A stretch of 64,000 nucleotides of DNA, taken from NCBI RefSeq assembly GCF_002234405.1, contig NZ_NMQT01000051.1:1-64000 (forward strand), written 5' to 3'. Positions within the stretch are counted from its first letter, which is position 1; the number at the start of each line of letters is the position of its first letter. Shown one piece after another: positions 34,202 to 43,262 of the stretch. The stretch comes from Amycolatopsis thailandensis. Its GTDB lineage: Bacteria > Actinomycetota > Actinomycetes > Mycobacteriales > Pseudonocardiaceae. The notes below the pieces were generated by a model. The model was given only the letters and a program-made list of their open reading frames with translations, did no database searches and had not been told where the DNA came from. A program made the translations under genes and the position numbers.

Positions 34202-35525
34202 GGGATACCCCCACACACGTAGTGAGAACCAGGTGACGGGGAGGGTTCAAGATGGAGCCTCTGGGGCGCCCCCGCAGGCGTGGAAAACGCTGGAGTGCAG
34301 CCCACGCCGGCACAGAGCTACAGGGACACCCCCACTCGCGTGGGGAGAACTTCGTCGACCTGTGAAACACCGTGAAGAACGCGAGGTCACCCCGCGCGCG
34401 TTGGGAAGTACAGCGGGCCGATAATCGGCTCGTTGTTCGTGTCGGGGGCACCCCCACGCGGGTGGGGAGCACCAGATCACTCTTCCCCGAACCTCGCGGG
34501 AGCAGGGAACACCCCCACACGAGTGGGGAGCACTGGACGACACCAGCGTTCGCGGCGTTCGACGTCGGGACACCCCCACACACGTGGGAAGCACTCGATC
34601 ACCCAGGCCATCTCGTGGCCCTCGTTGGGGACACCCCCACACGTGTGGGGAGGACCGCCACAGGATGTCCGTGGCGGTCTGGACCGCGGCAACACCCCCA
34701 CGCGTATGGGGAGGACCCGTGGTGCGGGTGCAGCGGCCGCCCGTGTTGGGGGACACCCCCAAGCGCGTAGGGAGGTCGGAGCGCGGGTCGCGTCGACAAG
34801 GTCGCGCTTGGGGACATCCCCACGCGGCGTGGGCGCGTGGGGAGGACACCGAGGAGATGAGCGCCCGGAACCATCACGAGGGGACACCCCCACGCGTGTG
34901 GGGAGGACGCCGCGCCCGGCGGGTTCAAGTCCACCCTGGCCGGGATACCCCCACGCGCGTGGGGAGGACTTCGCCACAAGACGTCCCTAGTGTCCAAGCT
35001 AGGGGATACCCCCACGCGCATGGGGAGCACATGTACTGCCGGGCGTCGCGTCGGCGAGAGTGGGGGACACCCCCACGTGCGTGGGGAGAACAGCCCGAGC
35101 GCGACGTTCTCCGCCTCGCGGATCGGGACACTCTCATGTGTGGGAGAACCACTAGATCGGTTCGCCGGGTCTGGGGGCGGCGGGGACACCCCCACGTGCG
35201 TGGAGAGAACCAAGTTCTACCTGACGGCGGCCGCGCGCGGCGGAGGGACACCCCAACGTGCGTGGGGAGAACTCCCGCCGGCGCGGCGAGACGGTCCCGT
35301 CGGAGGGGACACCCCCACGTGCGTGGGGAGAACCAACTCCGCGATCGCGGGATCGTCGCACCGGGCGATCCAGTCGGGGACACCCCCACGTGCGTGGGGA
35401 GAACACCTTCAGCTGGGCGAAGGTGACCTTCTGCGAGGGACACCCCCACGTGCGTGGGGAGAACCGGGACCTGCTGCCGGTGGGCAGCGTGCTGTGGGGG
35501 ACACCCCCACGTGCGTGGGGAGAAC
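34202..35525 (-). CRISPR. CRISPR array, type I-E-like, about 22 repeats, no cas genes
   Basis: There are 28-nt repeats every 60-62 bp. The stem core is CCCCACGTGCGTGGGG, framed by GGGACAC at one end and AGAAC at the other. The minus-strand form (GTTCTCCCCACGCACGTGGG...) matches the I-E repeat style, so transcription runs leftward from a leader right of 35525. Repeat starts: 34202, 34263, 34323, 34384, 34444, 34505, 34567, 34628, 34688, 34750, 34811, 34881, 34942, 35003, 35064, 35125, 35183, 35245, 35306, 35377, 35437, 35498. The rightmost are identical, while those left of about 35000 drift. Two still more decayed units may lie at 34083 and 34143. Most spacers are 32-34 nt; the one at 35334-35376 is 43 nt. 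Confidence 0.93.
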
Positions 35526-35690
35526 ACTTGGCGACCTGCGGTTTCTCGGACGGTAACGCTGTTTTGCATTCAGTTCCGCCTCGGGCAGCTTTCGAATCGC
35601 TGTCCTGGAATCAGGGCGCCGATTGCCATCGGAGTTCACTGTAGTCACGAGGCCAAGCATTGGGCCGGCTAGTTTAGGACCTGGCGCCAC
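35526..35690 (-). promoter_or_regulatory. Probable CRISPR leader
   Basis: This stretch lies beside the freshest repeats. It is less GC-rich (GGTAACGCTGTTTTGCATTC) and has no reading frame of quality. It is the expected site of spacer acquisition and of the array promoter. Confidence 0.5.
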
Positions 35691-35796
35691 TGGTGTGGCA
35701 GGTCGTAAGCAGTGCGGCTACACCCCGTACGAGGCCGGGGACTTCGTGCAGGACATGTGGCTCGCCTTGTTCAGTCGGTTCGACAGGACCCGGGAT

Positions 35797-35995
35797 GCCA
35801 CGACGTCTCCGATTGGGCTCCGTTGCCGAAGTAGAGCCCGGCACGGCCTGACACGGCGCGACACCCGCCGCAGTCAGAGGTTCACGTTGACCTGCATGGA
35901 TGGTCAAAATTCGGCATCGCGCGACACTCGTTGACATGGCGGGGGAGGCGTCTTATAAACAGAAGGTCAGGGGTTCGAGCTCCCTTGGCGGCTCA
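35797..35995 (+). repeat. Arm R3, second copy, joined to a tRNA 3' fragment
   Basis: 35797-35943 matches 2557-2706. It runs into 35951-35995, a tRNA-like 3' half: anticodon-arm-like CTTATAAACAG, then AGGTCAGGGGTTCGAGCTCC with T-loop TTCGAGC and a GGCGGCTCA acceptor end. No 5' half precedes it. It is most likely the boundary of a separate integrated element. Confidence 0.55.
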
Positions 35996-36246
35996 AGATC
36001 GACATAGCCTTTGACCTGCTGTTTAGCCGCGTTTCGCGAGTCTTGTTCACGTTCTTCTTGGCGCCAATGGGCTCCGTTTCGTCTCCGTTTTCACAGGCGT
36101 GCCGATTTCGGGTCGAGTCTGCCCGCGCGGCGAAAGGTGGTCACGTTGCTTGCGCCGAGGTAGCGGAGGCCGCGATTTCGGCCTTTTGGCCGGAACGCCG
36201 TCGCCCTGGGGGTTCCGCATTCGAGCGCCGGAGATGCTGAGCAGTG

Positions 36247-37359
36247 TCACGCCGGGAGCGCCATCTGGTGGTGACAGACCTCAATGAGCGAATACGACTC
36301 ATTGTGGCGCTGTTCCCGTTCGAGAGCGGCGATCGCGATCGAGGTCTCGACGACGGTCGCGCATCGGTCGCGGCGGCGTTCGGCGAACGCCCGGACCGCT
36401 GTTGAGATGTCTGCGTGGTGATCGAGTTCCTCTGCCAGGAGCACGCCGTCTTCGATCGCGAGGGTGGCGCCGGAAGCCGACTGTGGTGAGGGCGCGTGCG
36501 CGGCGTCGCCGATGATGACTCCCGGGCCACTGGACCACAGCGCTTCGGCGAGCGCGGTCCGCACGGGCCGTCGGATCACCGACGCGGACCGTGCGACGAG
36601 GGAGCGCAGTTCGAGGGCACGACCGAGGAAGGGGACCATAAGGTCCTGCATCCGCGGTGCTGGCTCGTCCTCTTGACGGACGTCGTTTTCGGTGAGGAAG
36701 ACATACGCTTGACCGGACGAGATCGGGACTACCCCCGTCTGCCGTCCGGAGCCGGCGAAGGTGTGAATGCCGTTGACCCAGCTGGGACGCGGAATCAGGG
36801 CACGCCAGACTCGTTGGCCGTGGTGGCGGATCGGAGTGGACCGCCCGATATGATCACGGACGGTGGAGCGGATCCCGTCGGCGCCCACGAGCAGGTCGAC
36901 GGTGCGCATGCTCCTGTCCGTCAGTTCGGCGCGCACCTGCCCCTTGTCGAGGCATAGGCGGGAAACGCCGGGCCCGAGGTGGATTTGCGCGCCGAGCCGC
37001 AGCGCTTCGGCCCGAAGAATCCGGTGCAGCTCCGGGCGTGCTATCCCAGTCATCGCCGGGCGATGCGGGCCGATCAGACGGGGCAGTTCGAACGTGCTCT
37101 CCGTTCCATCGATGTCGATGTTGGTGACAACGTTCATGCCGTATCCGGCGGCGAGGCATCGATCGGCCAGTCCCAGGTCGTCTAGTGCTCGCAGCGCGGG
37201 GCCGGTCAGGCTCAGACCCCAGCCGATGGCGACATCCTCGGTCGCCGTGTCGATGACCTCGACACTCCATCCGCGGCGGGCGAGGGAGCTTGCTGTGGTC
37301 AATCCTGCGATACCGGCACCGGCGATCAGGACTGATCGCGAATCGTTCCTGGTTCCCAT
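36247..37359 (-). CDS. FAD-dependent monooxygenase (PHBH fold)
   Basis: The protein is 370 residues. FAD motifs in order: SVLIAGAGIAGLTTASSLAR (GxGxxG) at the N-terminus, then Arg in GIARPELHRILRAEAL, DLLVGADGIRSTVRDHIG (the DG motif) and GDAAHAPSPQSASGATLAIE (GD motif). It is an aromatic hydroxylase/TetX-type flavoprotein that inserts one oxygen using NAD(P)H; the substrate is unknown. It is transcribed divergently from an AraC-type regulator across 117 bp, which probably controls it. Confidence 0.9.
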   Translation of the reverse strand: MGTRNDSRSVLIAGAGIAGLTTASSLARRGWSVEVIDTATEDVAIGWGLSLTGPALRALDDLGLADRCLAAGYGMNVVTNIDIDGTESTFELPRLIGPHRPAMTGIARPELHRILRAEALRLGAQIHLGPGVSRLCLDKGQVRAELTDRSMRTVDLLVGADGIRSTVRDHIGRSTPIRHHGQRVWRALIPRPSWVNGIHTFAGSGRQTGVVPISSGQAYVFLTENDVRQEDEPAPRMQDLMVPFLGRALELRSLVARSASVIRRPVRTALAEALWSSGPGVIIGDAAHAPSPQSASGATLAIEDGVLLAEELDHHADISTAVRAFAERRRDRCATVVETSIAIAALEREQRHNESYSLIEVCHHQMALPA

Positions 37360-37476
37360 TCGGCCAAGGTAAGGCTGTCACCTCACGTCCGGCGTCCGAT
37401 TCGGGCGGGAACTATCCGGTTCAGGCAACGGTCTGCCCGATGCCATGATTGTTCCGGAGTTCCTGGGAGGTGATCG
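37360..37476. promoter_or_regulatory. Divergent promoter region, monooxygenase / AraC regulator
   Basis: The 117-bp gap contains both start regions. GGGAGGTGAT precedes the regulator ATG. It is the natural operator site for the AraC-type protein; no clean palindrome is seen. Confidence 0.5.
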
Positions 37477-38448
37477 ATGGTGTCGGGTCCGCTCCGTGAT
37501 TTCGTCATCACGAAGTCCGGCAATCCGGTGAACTTGCTTGACGCGGCCACCAGGCTCTTCGGTGGTGAGGTCACCACCAGCCCGCTCGGGCCTCTCGCCG
37601 GCGGCGAGCACGAGGTACGTGGCGTCGCGGGCACCGACTTCACCATCGGCTACTTCGCCTCGCCGCAGGCGGTCCGGGTTGGCGCGGTCCCCGGCAGTGA
37701 GTCGTATTTCGTCAATCTCGGCCTGGCCGGTGAGATCTCCGCGAGTATCGGAGCTGGACGCGCTGTCCTCGGCTTGACACGTGCCGGGGTGGTCAACCCG
37801 GGTGACATTCAGGACCTGCGCCCGGGTCGGCCGGGCACGCGATTCCTGGGCCTGCGAATCGGCGCCGGACTGGTTCGTAGGGAACTCGAGGCACTCACCG
37901 GGCGACCGGCGAGCGCCGTGCGGTTCGACTTCCCGCTCGACCTTTCCTTGCCGTCGGGCAAGACGGTACTGCTGCTCATCGAGTCTTTGATCGAGCAACT
38001 CGCCTCCGGCGATCCGCTGCTCCAGCGTGAAGAGTTGCGACGAAGCCAAATCCGCTGCATCGTGACCGCGTTATTGCTGGCTCAGCCGCACACGCATACC
38101 GCCGCACTGCGAGAGACTCCCGCGACGCCGCATCCCAGGGTGTTGCGGTCGGCCATCGCTTTCGTCGAAGCGAATCTGGCGGAACCTCTGTCCCTCGGCC
38201 GGATCGCGGAGGCCGCCGGATGCAGTGCGCGGACGATCAGCGAGGCGTTCCGGGAGAAACTCGGAACCTCACCGATGCGCTACGTCCGCGACCTCCGATT
38301 GGACCGGATCCGCCAGGAGTTGCTGTCGACCGGCGACCAGATCGGGGAGACAGCGTATCGCTGGGGCATGACTCACCTCGGCCGGTTCGCGCGCGACTAT
38401 CGCTCGCGGTTCGGTGAGCCACCGTCGGCCACCACCGCCCGGCGATAG
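37477..38448 (+). CDS. AraC-family transcriptional regulator
   Basis: The protein is 323 residues. The N-terminal 200 residues form an AraC-binding-like sensor domain (DFTIGYFASPQAVRVGAVPG). The C-terminus has two helix-turn-helix units: LSLGRIAEAAGCSARTISEA FREKLGTSPMRY (split here by a space) and IGETAYRWGMTHLGRFARDY. The family activates a neighbouring catabolic or detoxification gene on ligand binding. The divergent monooxygenase is the likely target. Confidence 0.9.
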   Translation: MVSGPLRDFVITKSGNPVNLLDAATRLFGGEVTTSPLGPLAGGEHEVRGVAGTDFTIGYFASPQAVRVGAVPGSESYFVNLGLAGEISASIGAGRAVLGLTRAGVVNPGDIQDLRPGRPGTRFLGLRIGAGLVRRELEALTGRPASAVRFDFPLDLSLPSGKTVLLLIESLIEQLASGDPLLQREELRRSQIRCIVTALLLAQPHTHTAALRETPATPHPRVLRSAIAFVEANLAEPLSLGRIAEAAGCSARTISEAFREKLGTSPMRYVRDLRLDRIRQELLSTGDQIGETAYRWGMTHLGRFARDYRSRFGEPPSATTARR

Positions 38449-38699
38449 GAAAACACCGACCCTGCCCACGACGACCCCGTACAACTCGGTGATCACCACG
38501 AGCGACGTCGCGTGCGGCCCGCCACGGCAAATGAGCCAGTGGGTCCTGGAGGCGCGACCCACTGGGCTGGACCCGCGGCTCGGCAAGACAAACGCGTTCG
38601 GCCGGCCAGCGGCGGCCAGGCCGTGGTCGGCGTGGGCCTAGCGAGGACTCACGCGTGGAGAAGACGCGACCGCCAGATGGCGACGTCGGCCGGTCGTCA

Positions 38700-38965
38700 T
38701 CAGGGATCGGGATGTGGGTGAGATCGGAGTATGAGGCAGCTGGTCGGCGAGGTCATCGCACAGGGGCGGAGGAGCGAGGTTCGGGTCAGATGTGAAGTCA
38801 CCGCAATAGATCCCGTGGGTGAACGTGGCAACCGCGCGAGGTGAGGGAAGCAGTTCGACGCCGAGGCGCTGGATGACCACGACGTCAGTTGTACTGCCGG
38901 TATCGAGGGCGAGCGCCCAGCCTTGTCGTTCGTTCCACACGAGGGCGATCGATCCCGACCACGGC
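38700..38965 (-). pseudogene. DUF6292-like gene fragment
   Basis: The minus-strand frame gives GSIALVWNERQGWALALDTG, TTDVVVIQRLGVELLPSPRA and VATFTHGIYCG, matching the conserved WdE..GWa...E...ylG..vlP.P pattern of small actinobacterial proteins (DUF6292-like). The N-terminal strand is cut at about 38965, where another fragment begins. Confidence 0.5.
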
Positions 38966-39169
38966 ATCGACGCCGGCGGCGGCGCGCTACTCGACGTCAA
39001 GACCGTCGTCAGCGTCCGCGACACCGGCAGAGTCGGCCGCTGGCCCTGGCAAGTACTGCTCTACACCTGGCTCGACACAGCCGACCTGTACCGGATCCGA
39101 CGGGTCGGCTTCCTGTTCGGACGCCACGGCCCAGCGGGGACGCGCGGGCCCGCGTTGTACCGGGTTTAG
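38940..39169 (+). pseudogene. PD-(D/E)XK-like protein, C-terminal fragment
   Basis: The plus-strand frame reads GIDAGGGALLDVKTVVSVRD, then WQVLLYTWLDTADLYRIRRV and GFLFGRHG. This is the LiDxKTT ... QlLgYalLD ... DrVglyl pattern of an actinobacterial nuclease-like family. The N-terminal part is absent. Confidence 0.5.
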
Positions 39170-39326
39170 ACCAGGCTGAGCAGGTACCGATCACGGTCCG
39201 GCGCGTTGCGTTGTGGAACGTCCGCTTCTGCCGATGAGCAGCACGTCGTTGCGCCCGCCGAGAAACCCGTTGCGAGTGGTCGGCACCGGATGTCAGGGCG
39301 ATCGGTCATCGATCATCGGAGGGAAC

Positions 39327-39606
39327 ATGGAGCCTGCGCCGCTGCCCACCCCGACGCTGCAAACCAATCGCCTTGTACTGCGTCCCCTCACCGCCGCGGA
39401 CGTGGATGCCCTCTTCGCCCTGCACGGCAGCGCCCACGTGCTGCGCTACTGGGACTCGCCGCCCTGGGGCGAACGCGCGCGCGCCGAGCGCTTCATCGCG
39501 GCGTGCCGGCAGCGGACGAGGGCACCAGGGCAGCGCGTCGCTGGGCTACGTCCTCGACGACGCGGCGTGGGGCCACGGCTACGTGACGGCCGGGATGCTG
39601 TGATCT
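39327..39606 (+). pseudogene. GNAT acetyltransferase gene, internally deleted and frameshifted
   Basis: GGAGGGAAC precedes ATG 39327. TPTLQTNRLVLRPLTAADVD and HVLRYWDSPPWGERARAERF are a RimJ/RimL-type N-terminus. After a jump, a second frame gives SLGYVLDDAAWGHGYVTAGM, the acetyl-CoA-binding strand region. The middle is missing and the end is lost, so it is non-functional. Confidence 0.65.
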
Positions 39607-40113
39607 GCACGCGGCGTTCGTTTATGCCGGGCAGGGCCGACTCGATGACTTGCGTGCCGCCTTGCTCGCCGCCGCCCGCCGTTCAACCGTCATCAGAAGG
39701 GCTCGCCGTCGTGGCGGGGAAGTACCGAACGTGATCACCGCAGCAAGCCACGCCGGCCCGCGAGCGCATCTCGTAATCGGGACTGGCGGGGACATCGGGG
39801 CGCCTCCCCGCGACGCACCTGTGAACTGATCTGCGCTCACAGCGATGTGGCTCGGGTTGCTCCCGCCGCTGATGTCGGGTCTGGCGTCCCACCGAACGGC
39901 TCGGGGCGATCAGCGCACACCGATCAGGTCCTGCGACCCGGCGTCGGCCTTCGCCTGAAGCGCGCTACCGATCTCGGCCCAAACGAAGGGGGCGGGTGCC
40001 ACACGATGGGGTCGTGACGATCTTCATGGGGCTGGGTTTCTCTGGTGTGGAAGTAAGGATGGAACTCCGAGACCTTCCGCTGAGAACACGAGAACCGACC
40101 CAGAGGAGAAATC
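39607..40113. other. Spacer before the Asp23 operon
   Basis: No gene is recognised. The last 30 bp carry the AGAGGAGAAATC ribosome site of the Asp23 gene. The operon promoter should lie within about 39980-40090. Confidence 0.45.
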
Positions 40114-40584
40114 ATGGCGAATTCGACTGCCACCCAGGCTCCGCGCCAGTCGACCGAGGTTGAGAAGACCGGTACGGGCGCGTTGGAATCGAGCAAGGGC
40201 TCCACTACCATCGCCGACACGGTCGTGGCGAAGGTCGCCGGTCTGGCCACTCGTGAGATCTCCGGTGTTTACGACCTCGGTGGTGGTGCCGCCCGGGCGT
40301 TCAGTGCGATCCGTGAGCGCATTCCCGGAGCCACCGCGTCGGCGAGTCAGGGCGTGTCGGTCGAGGTCGGCGAGAAACAAGCCGCTGTCGACCTGCAGAT
40401 CCTCGTCGAATACGGCGTGTCCATCGCCGACCTGTCGCGCGCGATCCGGAAGAACGTCATCGGCGCGGTCGAGCAGATCACCGGGCTCGAGGTCGTCGAG
40501 GTCAACATCAACGTGTCCGACGTGCACATCCCCGGTGACGACGAGGGCGACGACACCCAGAACGACACCGGCCGGGTCCAGTGA
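40114..40584 (+). CDS. Asp23/Gls24 family envelope stress protein (first copy)
   Basis: The protein is 156 residues. GSTTIADTVVAKVAGLATRE and ISGVYDLGG, then VDLQILVEYGVSIADLSRAI and GLEVVEVNINVSDVHI are the Asp23 family pattern. Asp23 proteins gather at the membrane through AmaP and influence cell-envelope stress responses. A strong site (GAGGAGAAATC) precedes the ATG. It is the first of six genes joined by four-base start/stop overlaps. Confidence 0.9.
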   Translation: MANSTATQAPRQSTEVEKTGTGALESSKGSTTIADTVVAKVAGLATREISGVYDLGGGAARAFSAIRERIPGATASASQGVSVEVGEKQAAVDLQILVEYGVSIADLSRAIRKNVIGAVEQITGLEVVEVNINVSDVHIPGDDEGDDTQNDTGRVQ

Positions 40585-40922
40585 GCCCTGGCGTCGAGAT
40601 CGACGCCGACCGCATCGCCGCCGCTGTGCAGGCTCGGCCCCACATCGCGGGACTGCACAGCGGCCGGTTCGGCGAGATCGCCACCCTCCTGCGCGGACGC
40701 CGGATCCCCGGAATCCGGATCCGCGACGACGAGATCACCATCGGCGTCACCGGCCGCTACCCGGCGACCGCTGTCGAGATCGGCGACGACGTCCGCACCG
40801 CGGTGGGGCCGGTCGATCGCCCGGTACATGTGCGGATCGGCGACATCGCCGCTCCGGTCGCTCTCACCGCCGATGAGCCGGAGACGGTGCGCGACGTGAC
40901 CCTTTCCAAGGAGAATCCATGA
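40581..40922 (+). CDS. Asp23-operon protein of unknown function
   Basis: The protein is 113 residues; GTG 40581 overlaps the previous TGA. The product (IDADRIAAAVQARPHIAGLH, FGEIATLLRGRRIPGIRIRD, then EITIGVTGRYPATAVEIGDD) is an alpha/beta domain commonly placed between Asp23 genes in actinomycetes and resembles a divergent Asp23-fold. It probably shares the envelope role. Confidence 0.75.
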   Translation: MSPGVEIDADRIAAAVQARPHIAGLHSGRFGEIATLLRGRRIPGIRIRDDEITIGVTGRYPATAVEIGDDVRTAVGPVDRPVHVRIGDIAAPVALTADEPETVRDVTLSKENP

Positions 40923-41095
40923 ATTCCACGCAGCTCGGCTTGCTCACCGGTCTTGCCCTCGGGCTCGCGGCCGCCTTCGGCGGGTTCGGCGCGTTCCTCG
41001 TCGTCCTGGTCCTAGGCGCCCTCGGGTTGCTGGCCGGCCGTGTCCTCGACGGCAAGCTCGACCTGTCGCAGCTCACCGGCCGCGACAGGGGCTGA
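40919..41095 (+). CDS. Small membrane protein of the Asp23 operon (DUF2273-like)
   Basis: The protein is 58 residues; ATG 40919 overlaps the upstream TGA (ATGA). One long hydrophobic span (LGLLTGLALGLAAAFGGFGA then FLVVLVLGALGLLAGRVL) forms a hairpin or two short helices, with a charged tail DGKLDLSQLTGRDRG. Such mini-proteins accompany Asp23/AmaP and are proposed membrane anchors. AAGGAG lies in the preceding gene's last codons. Confidence 0.8.
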   Translation: MNSTQLGLLTGLALGLAAAFGGFGAFLVVLVLGALGLLAGRVLDGKLDLSQLTGRDRG

Positions 41096-41100
41096 CCGGA

Positions 41101-41505
41101 ATGACCGCCATCTTGCCAAGCCCCGCACCCACAACGGCTCCAGCCGGCACCGAGGACCGGGGCGTCCTCACCATCTCCGACAGCACAGTGGAGCGGATCG
41201 CCGCTCACGCGGTGACCGAGGTCGACGGCGTCGGTGGCGCCGCGAGCCGCGTGCTCGGTGTTGCCGTCGGCGGGGAAGACCTCGACAACAGCGCCAAAGT
41301 CACCGCGAAAGTCACCGGTGACACGGCCACCCTCGACGTCCGGATCTCCATCAGCTATCCGATGTCGGTCTCTCGCACCACCGAGAGCGCCCGCCGGCAT
41401 CTGATGCGCCGCGTCGAAGAGTTCACCGGTCTCACCGTGTCGCGAGTGGACATCACCGTCGCCGCGATGCACACCGCCACCGCCGAAACCAGGAGGGTCC
41501 AGTGA
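41101..41505 (+). CDS. Asp23/Gls24 family protein (second copy)
   Basis: The protein is 134 residues. VLTISDSTVERIAAHAVTEV and DGVGGAASRVLGV, then ATLDVRISISYPMSVSRTTE and FTGLTVSRVDITVAAM are the family signatures, more compact than the first copy. Its TGA overlaps the GTG of the next gene. Confidence 0.88.
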   Translation: MTAILPSPAPTTAPAGTEDRGVLTISDSTVERIAAHAVTEVDGVGGAASRVLGVAVGGEDLDNSAKVTAKVTGDTATLDVRISISYPMSVSRTTESARRHLMRRVEEFTGLTVSRVDITVAAMHTATAETRRVQ

Positions 41506-42029
41506 AACGCCGCCCACGCCGCAGCATCCCCGCGACCCTCACCGCGGTCGTCCTGCTCGCCGCCTGCGCACTCGTCGCGGTGGTCGCGATCCAGATGCTC
41601 CTCGGTGAACGTCCCTGGATTCGTTACGACACGGTCGCCGTTGCCTTGCACGACACGCGCTGGAGCGATGTCATATCGGCCATCGTCGGCGCCGGCGCGG
41701 TTCTGCTCGGGCTGGTCCTGGTCTTGGCGGCGGTCCTGCCGGGCAAGCCCACCGTCCTGCCTCTGCGGGGTGACCTGGACTCCGGAGCCTCGCGCCGAAG
41801 CTATCGCTCCACCCTTCGGACCGCGGCTGCCACGGTGGACGGGGTGTCCGATGCGACGGTGAAACTCAAGTCCCGCACGGTCTCCGCGACGGTGAGCACC
41901 GGCCGGACAACCACCGACGGACTCGCGGATGCCGTTCGTGGCGCGATCGCGCATCGGCTCGACCAGATCGATCCCGCCCTCCGCCCGACCGTCAAGGTCA
42001 GGGTCCGTGCCGCCAGGAGCGCGTCATGA
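41502..42029 (+). CDS. DUF6286-type membrane protein of the Asp23 operon
   Basis: The protein is 175 residues. Two transmembrane helices (about 11-30 and 57-80, split by an extracytoplasmic GERPWIRYDTV) are followed by a cytoplasmic domain (DGVSDATVKLKSRTVSATVS) with the shape of the AmaP C-terminal domain. GTGA overlap at the start and ATGA overlap at the end. It probably anchors Asp23-fold proteins together with AmaP. Confidence 0.82.
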   Translation: MKRRPRRSIPATLTAVVLLAACALVAVVAIQMLLGERPWIRYDTVAVALHDTRWSDVISAIVGAGAVLLGLVLVLAAVLPGKPTVLPLRGDLDSGASRRSYRSTLRTAAATVDGVSDATVKLKSRTVSATVSTGRTTTDGLADAVRGAIAHRLDQIDPALRPTVKVRVRAARSAS

Positions 42030-42598
42030 CCAGCCTCAACCGGCCCGCCGGCCTCAATCGCGCTGTACTCGTCCTCGTCGGGCTTGCTCTGATCGCGGTC
42101 GGCGCCTTCACTCTCCTGACCCATTTCGGCACGCTCACCGTCCTGAAACCGGAATCCGCCCTGGTGCCCGGGACCGGACAGCCACCCACCTGGGCGCTCT
42201 ATGTCATCACCGCGGGCGCGGTGGTGCTGGGCCTGCTCGTGCTGCGCTGGCTCGTCGCGCAGCTGACCCGCAAACCCAAGACTTACACCTGGCGCTTCGA
42301 GACCGATCCCGACCTCGGCCGCACCGAGCTGGCCGCGAGCACCGCGATCGAGCCGTTCACCACCGAGGTGACGAGCTATCATGGCGTCCATGCCGCGCAC
42401 GCGACGCTCGCGGGGACCCGCGACACACCGGCCGTCGCGTTGGTGATCAGTGCCGAACAGGATGCGGACGTCTCCGAGATCCGGCGCCGGATAGACACCG
42501 ACGGCCTCCCGCGACTACGCCAGGCGCTCGATCTCGACACCCTGTCGGTGACCATCGAATTCCGCTTCTCCACCAAAACGGGCGCTCGCGCTCTATAG
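42026..42598 (+). CDS. amaP: AmaP-like alkaline shock membrane anchor
   Basis: The protein is 190 residues. NRAVLVLVGLALIAVGAFTL and a second helix WALYVITAGAVVLGLLVLRW precede a C-terminal alpha/beta domain (STAIEPFTTEVTSYHGV ... RLRQALDLDTLSVTIEFRFS). This is the actinobacterial AmaP arrangement, which tethers Asp23 to the membrane. It is the final gene, with its ATG overlapping the preceding stop. A short hairpin (CATCCGTTGCGGAACGGATG, 42609-42628) follows and may end the transcript. Confidence 0.85.
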   Translation: MTSLNRPAGLNRAVLVLVGLALIAVGAFTLLTHFGTLTVLKPESALVPGTGQPPTWALYVITAGAVVLGLLVLRWLVAQLTRKPKTYTWRFETDPDLGRTELAASTAIEPFTTEVTSYHGVHAAHATLAGTRDTPAVALVISAEQDADVSEIRRRIDTDGLPRLRQALDLDTLSVTIEFRFSTKTGARAL

Positions 42599-43262
42599 GT
42601 GAGGCCGCATCCGTTGCGGAACGGATGATCATCGACGGCCTGGATGACGTCGTGCGAGATACGGTCGAGCGCTGAGTAGCGCGCCAAGTCGGCCTCTTCT
42701 TCACCGACACCGCCAAGATCAAGGTTCGGGCTCCGGGCGTAACGCGAGTCCATCTCGACCGCCTCGCCGACCTCGAGTCCATGATCTTGGACCAGGCATG
42801 GCAAAGCTGCGCGGCGATTTCCCAGCTCGTGCCGCCGTCCGCGGCGGGGCGTGGGTTTTGACAGTGTCCTCGGCGAGATACAGGTCGCGGCCGATTTCCC
42901 CGTGAGCCAGAAGCCGTAGCCTCTGTGCGAAGCTGAGCGTGCGGAGCGAGGTCGATCGCTGCGCGAGCAGATCTGGTTGACCGGTGATCGCTCGGGAACT
43001 TCGCCCAGGAGGTCCGCGTTCGGCGCTGCCTGACCGAGCCGGTCGATCAGGCAGGCGCGTCGTGTAGAGGCGGCTGCGGAGTGGTGAGGACGTGTTCGCG
43101 CGCGGCGCCGCAGCACGCAATACCGTGAAGGCCGCTTCCGCCGCGGTGACCCGACAGGTACCGTCAGCGGATCCTTGGCGACGTCCGCGGCAGAAGCGGG
43201 CTGGCGGCCGTCGTCGACGAGGTGGCATGTCTTCGCGAGATCTCCGAAAACACGGGTGTTCG
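42599..43262. other. Degenerate stretch after the Asp23 operon
   Basis: It contains the small hairpin at 42609-42628, a LuxR helix-turn-helix remnant (listed separately) and a plus-strand scrap (KIKVRAPGVTRVHLDRLADL, 42710-42770). No intact gene is seen. Confidence 0.45.
42842..42946 (-). pseudogene. LuxR-type helix-turn-helix remnant
   Basis: The minus-strand frame LRTLSFAQRLRLLAHGEIGR followed by DLYLAEDTVKTHA matches the recognition region of LuxR regulators; compare the intact one at 60287 (GEIGSDLDLAEDTIKTHAQR). The surrounding frame is nonsense. Confidence 0.55.

Noticed and set aside
34247..35569. Many open frames across 34.2-35.6 kb, some with repeated PHVWGCP/HTRGEN-like peptides
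   Set aside because: They are translations of CRISPR repeats; the 61-bp period explains the repeated peptides.
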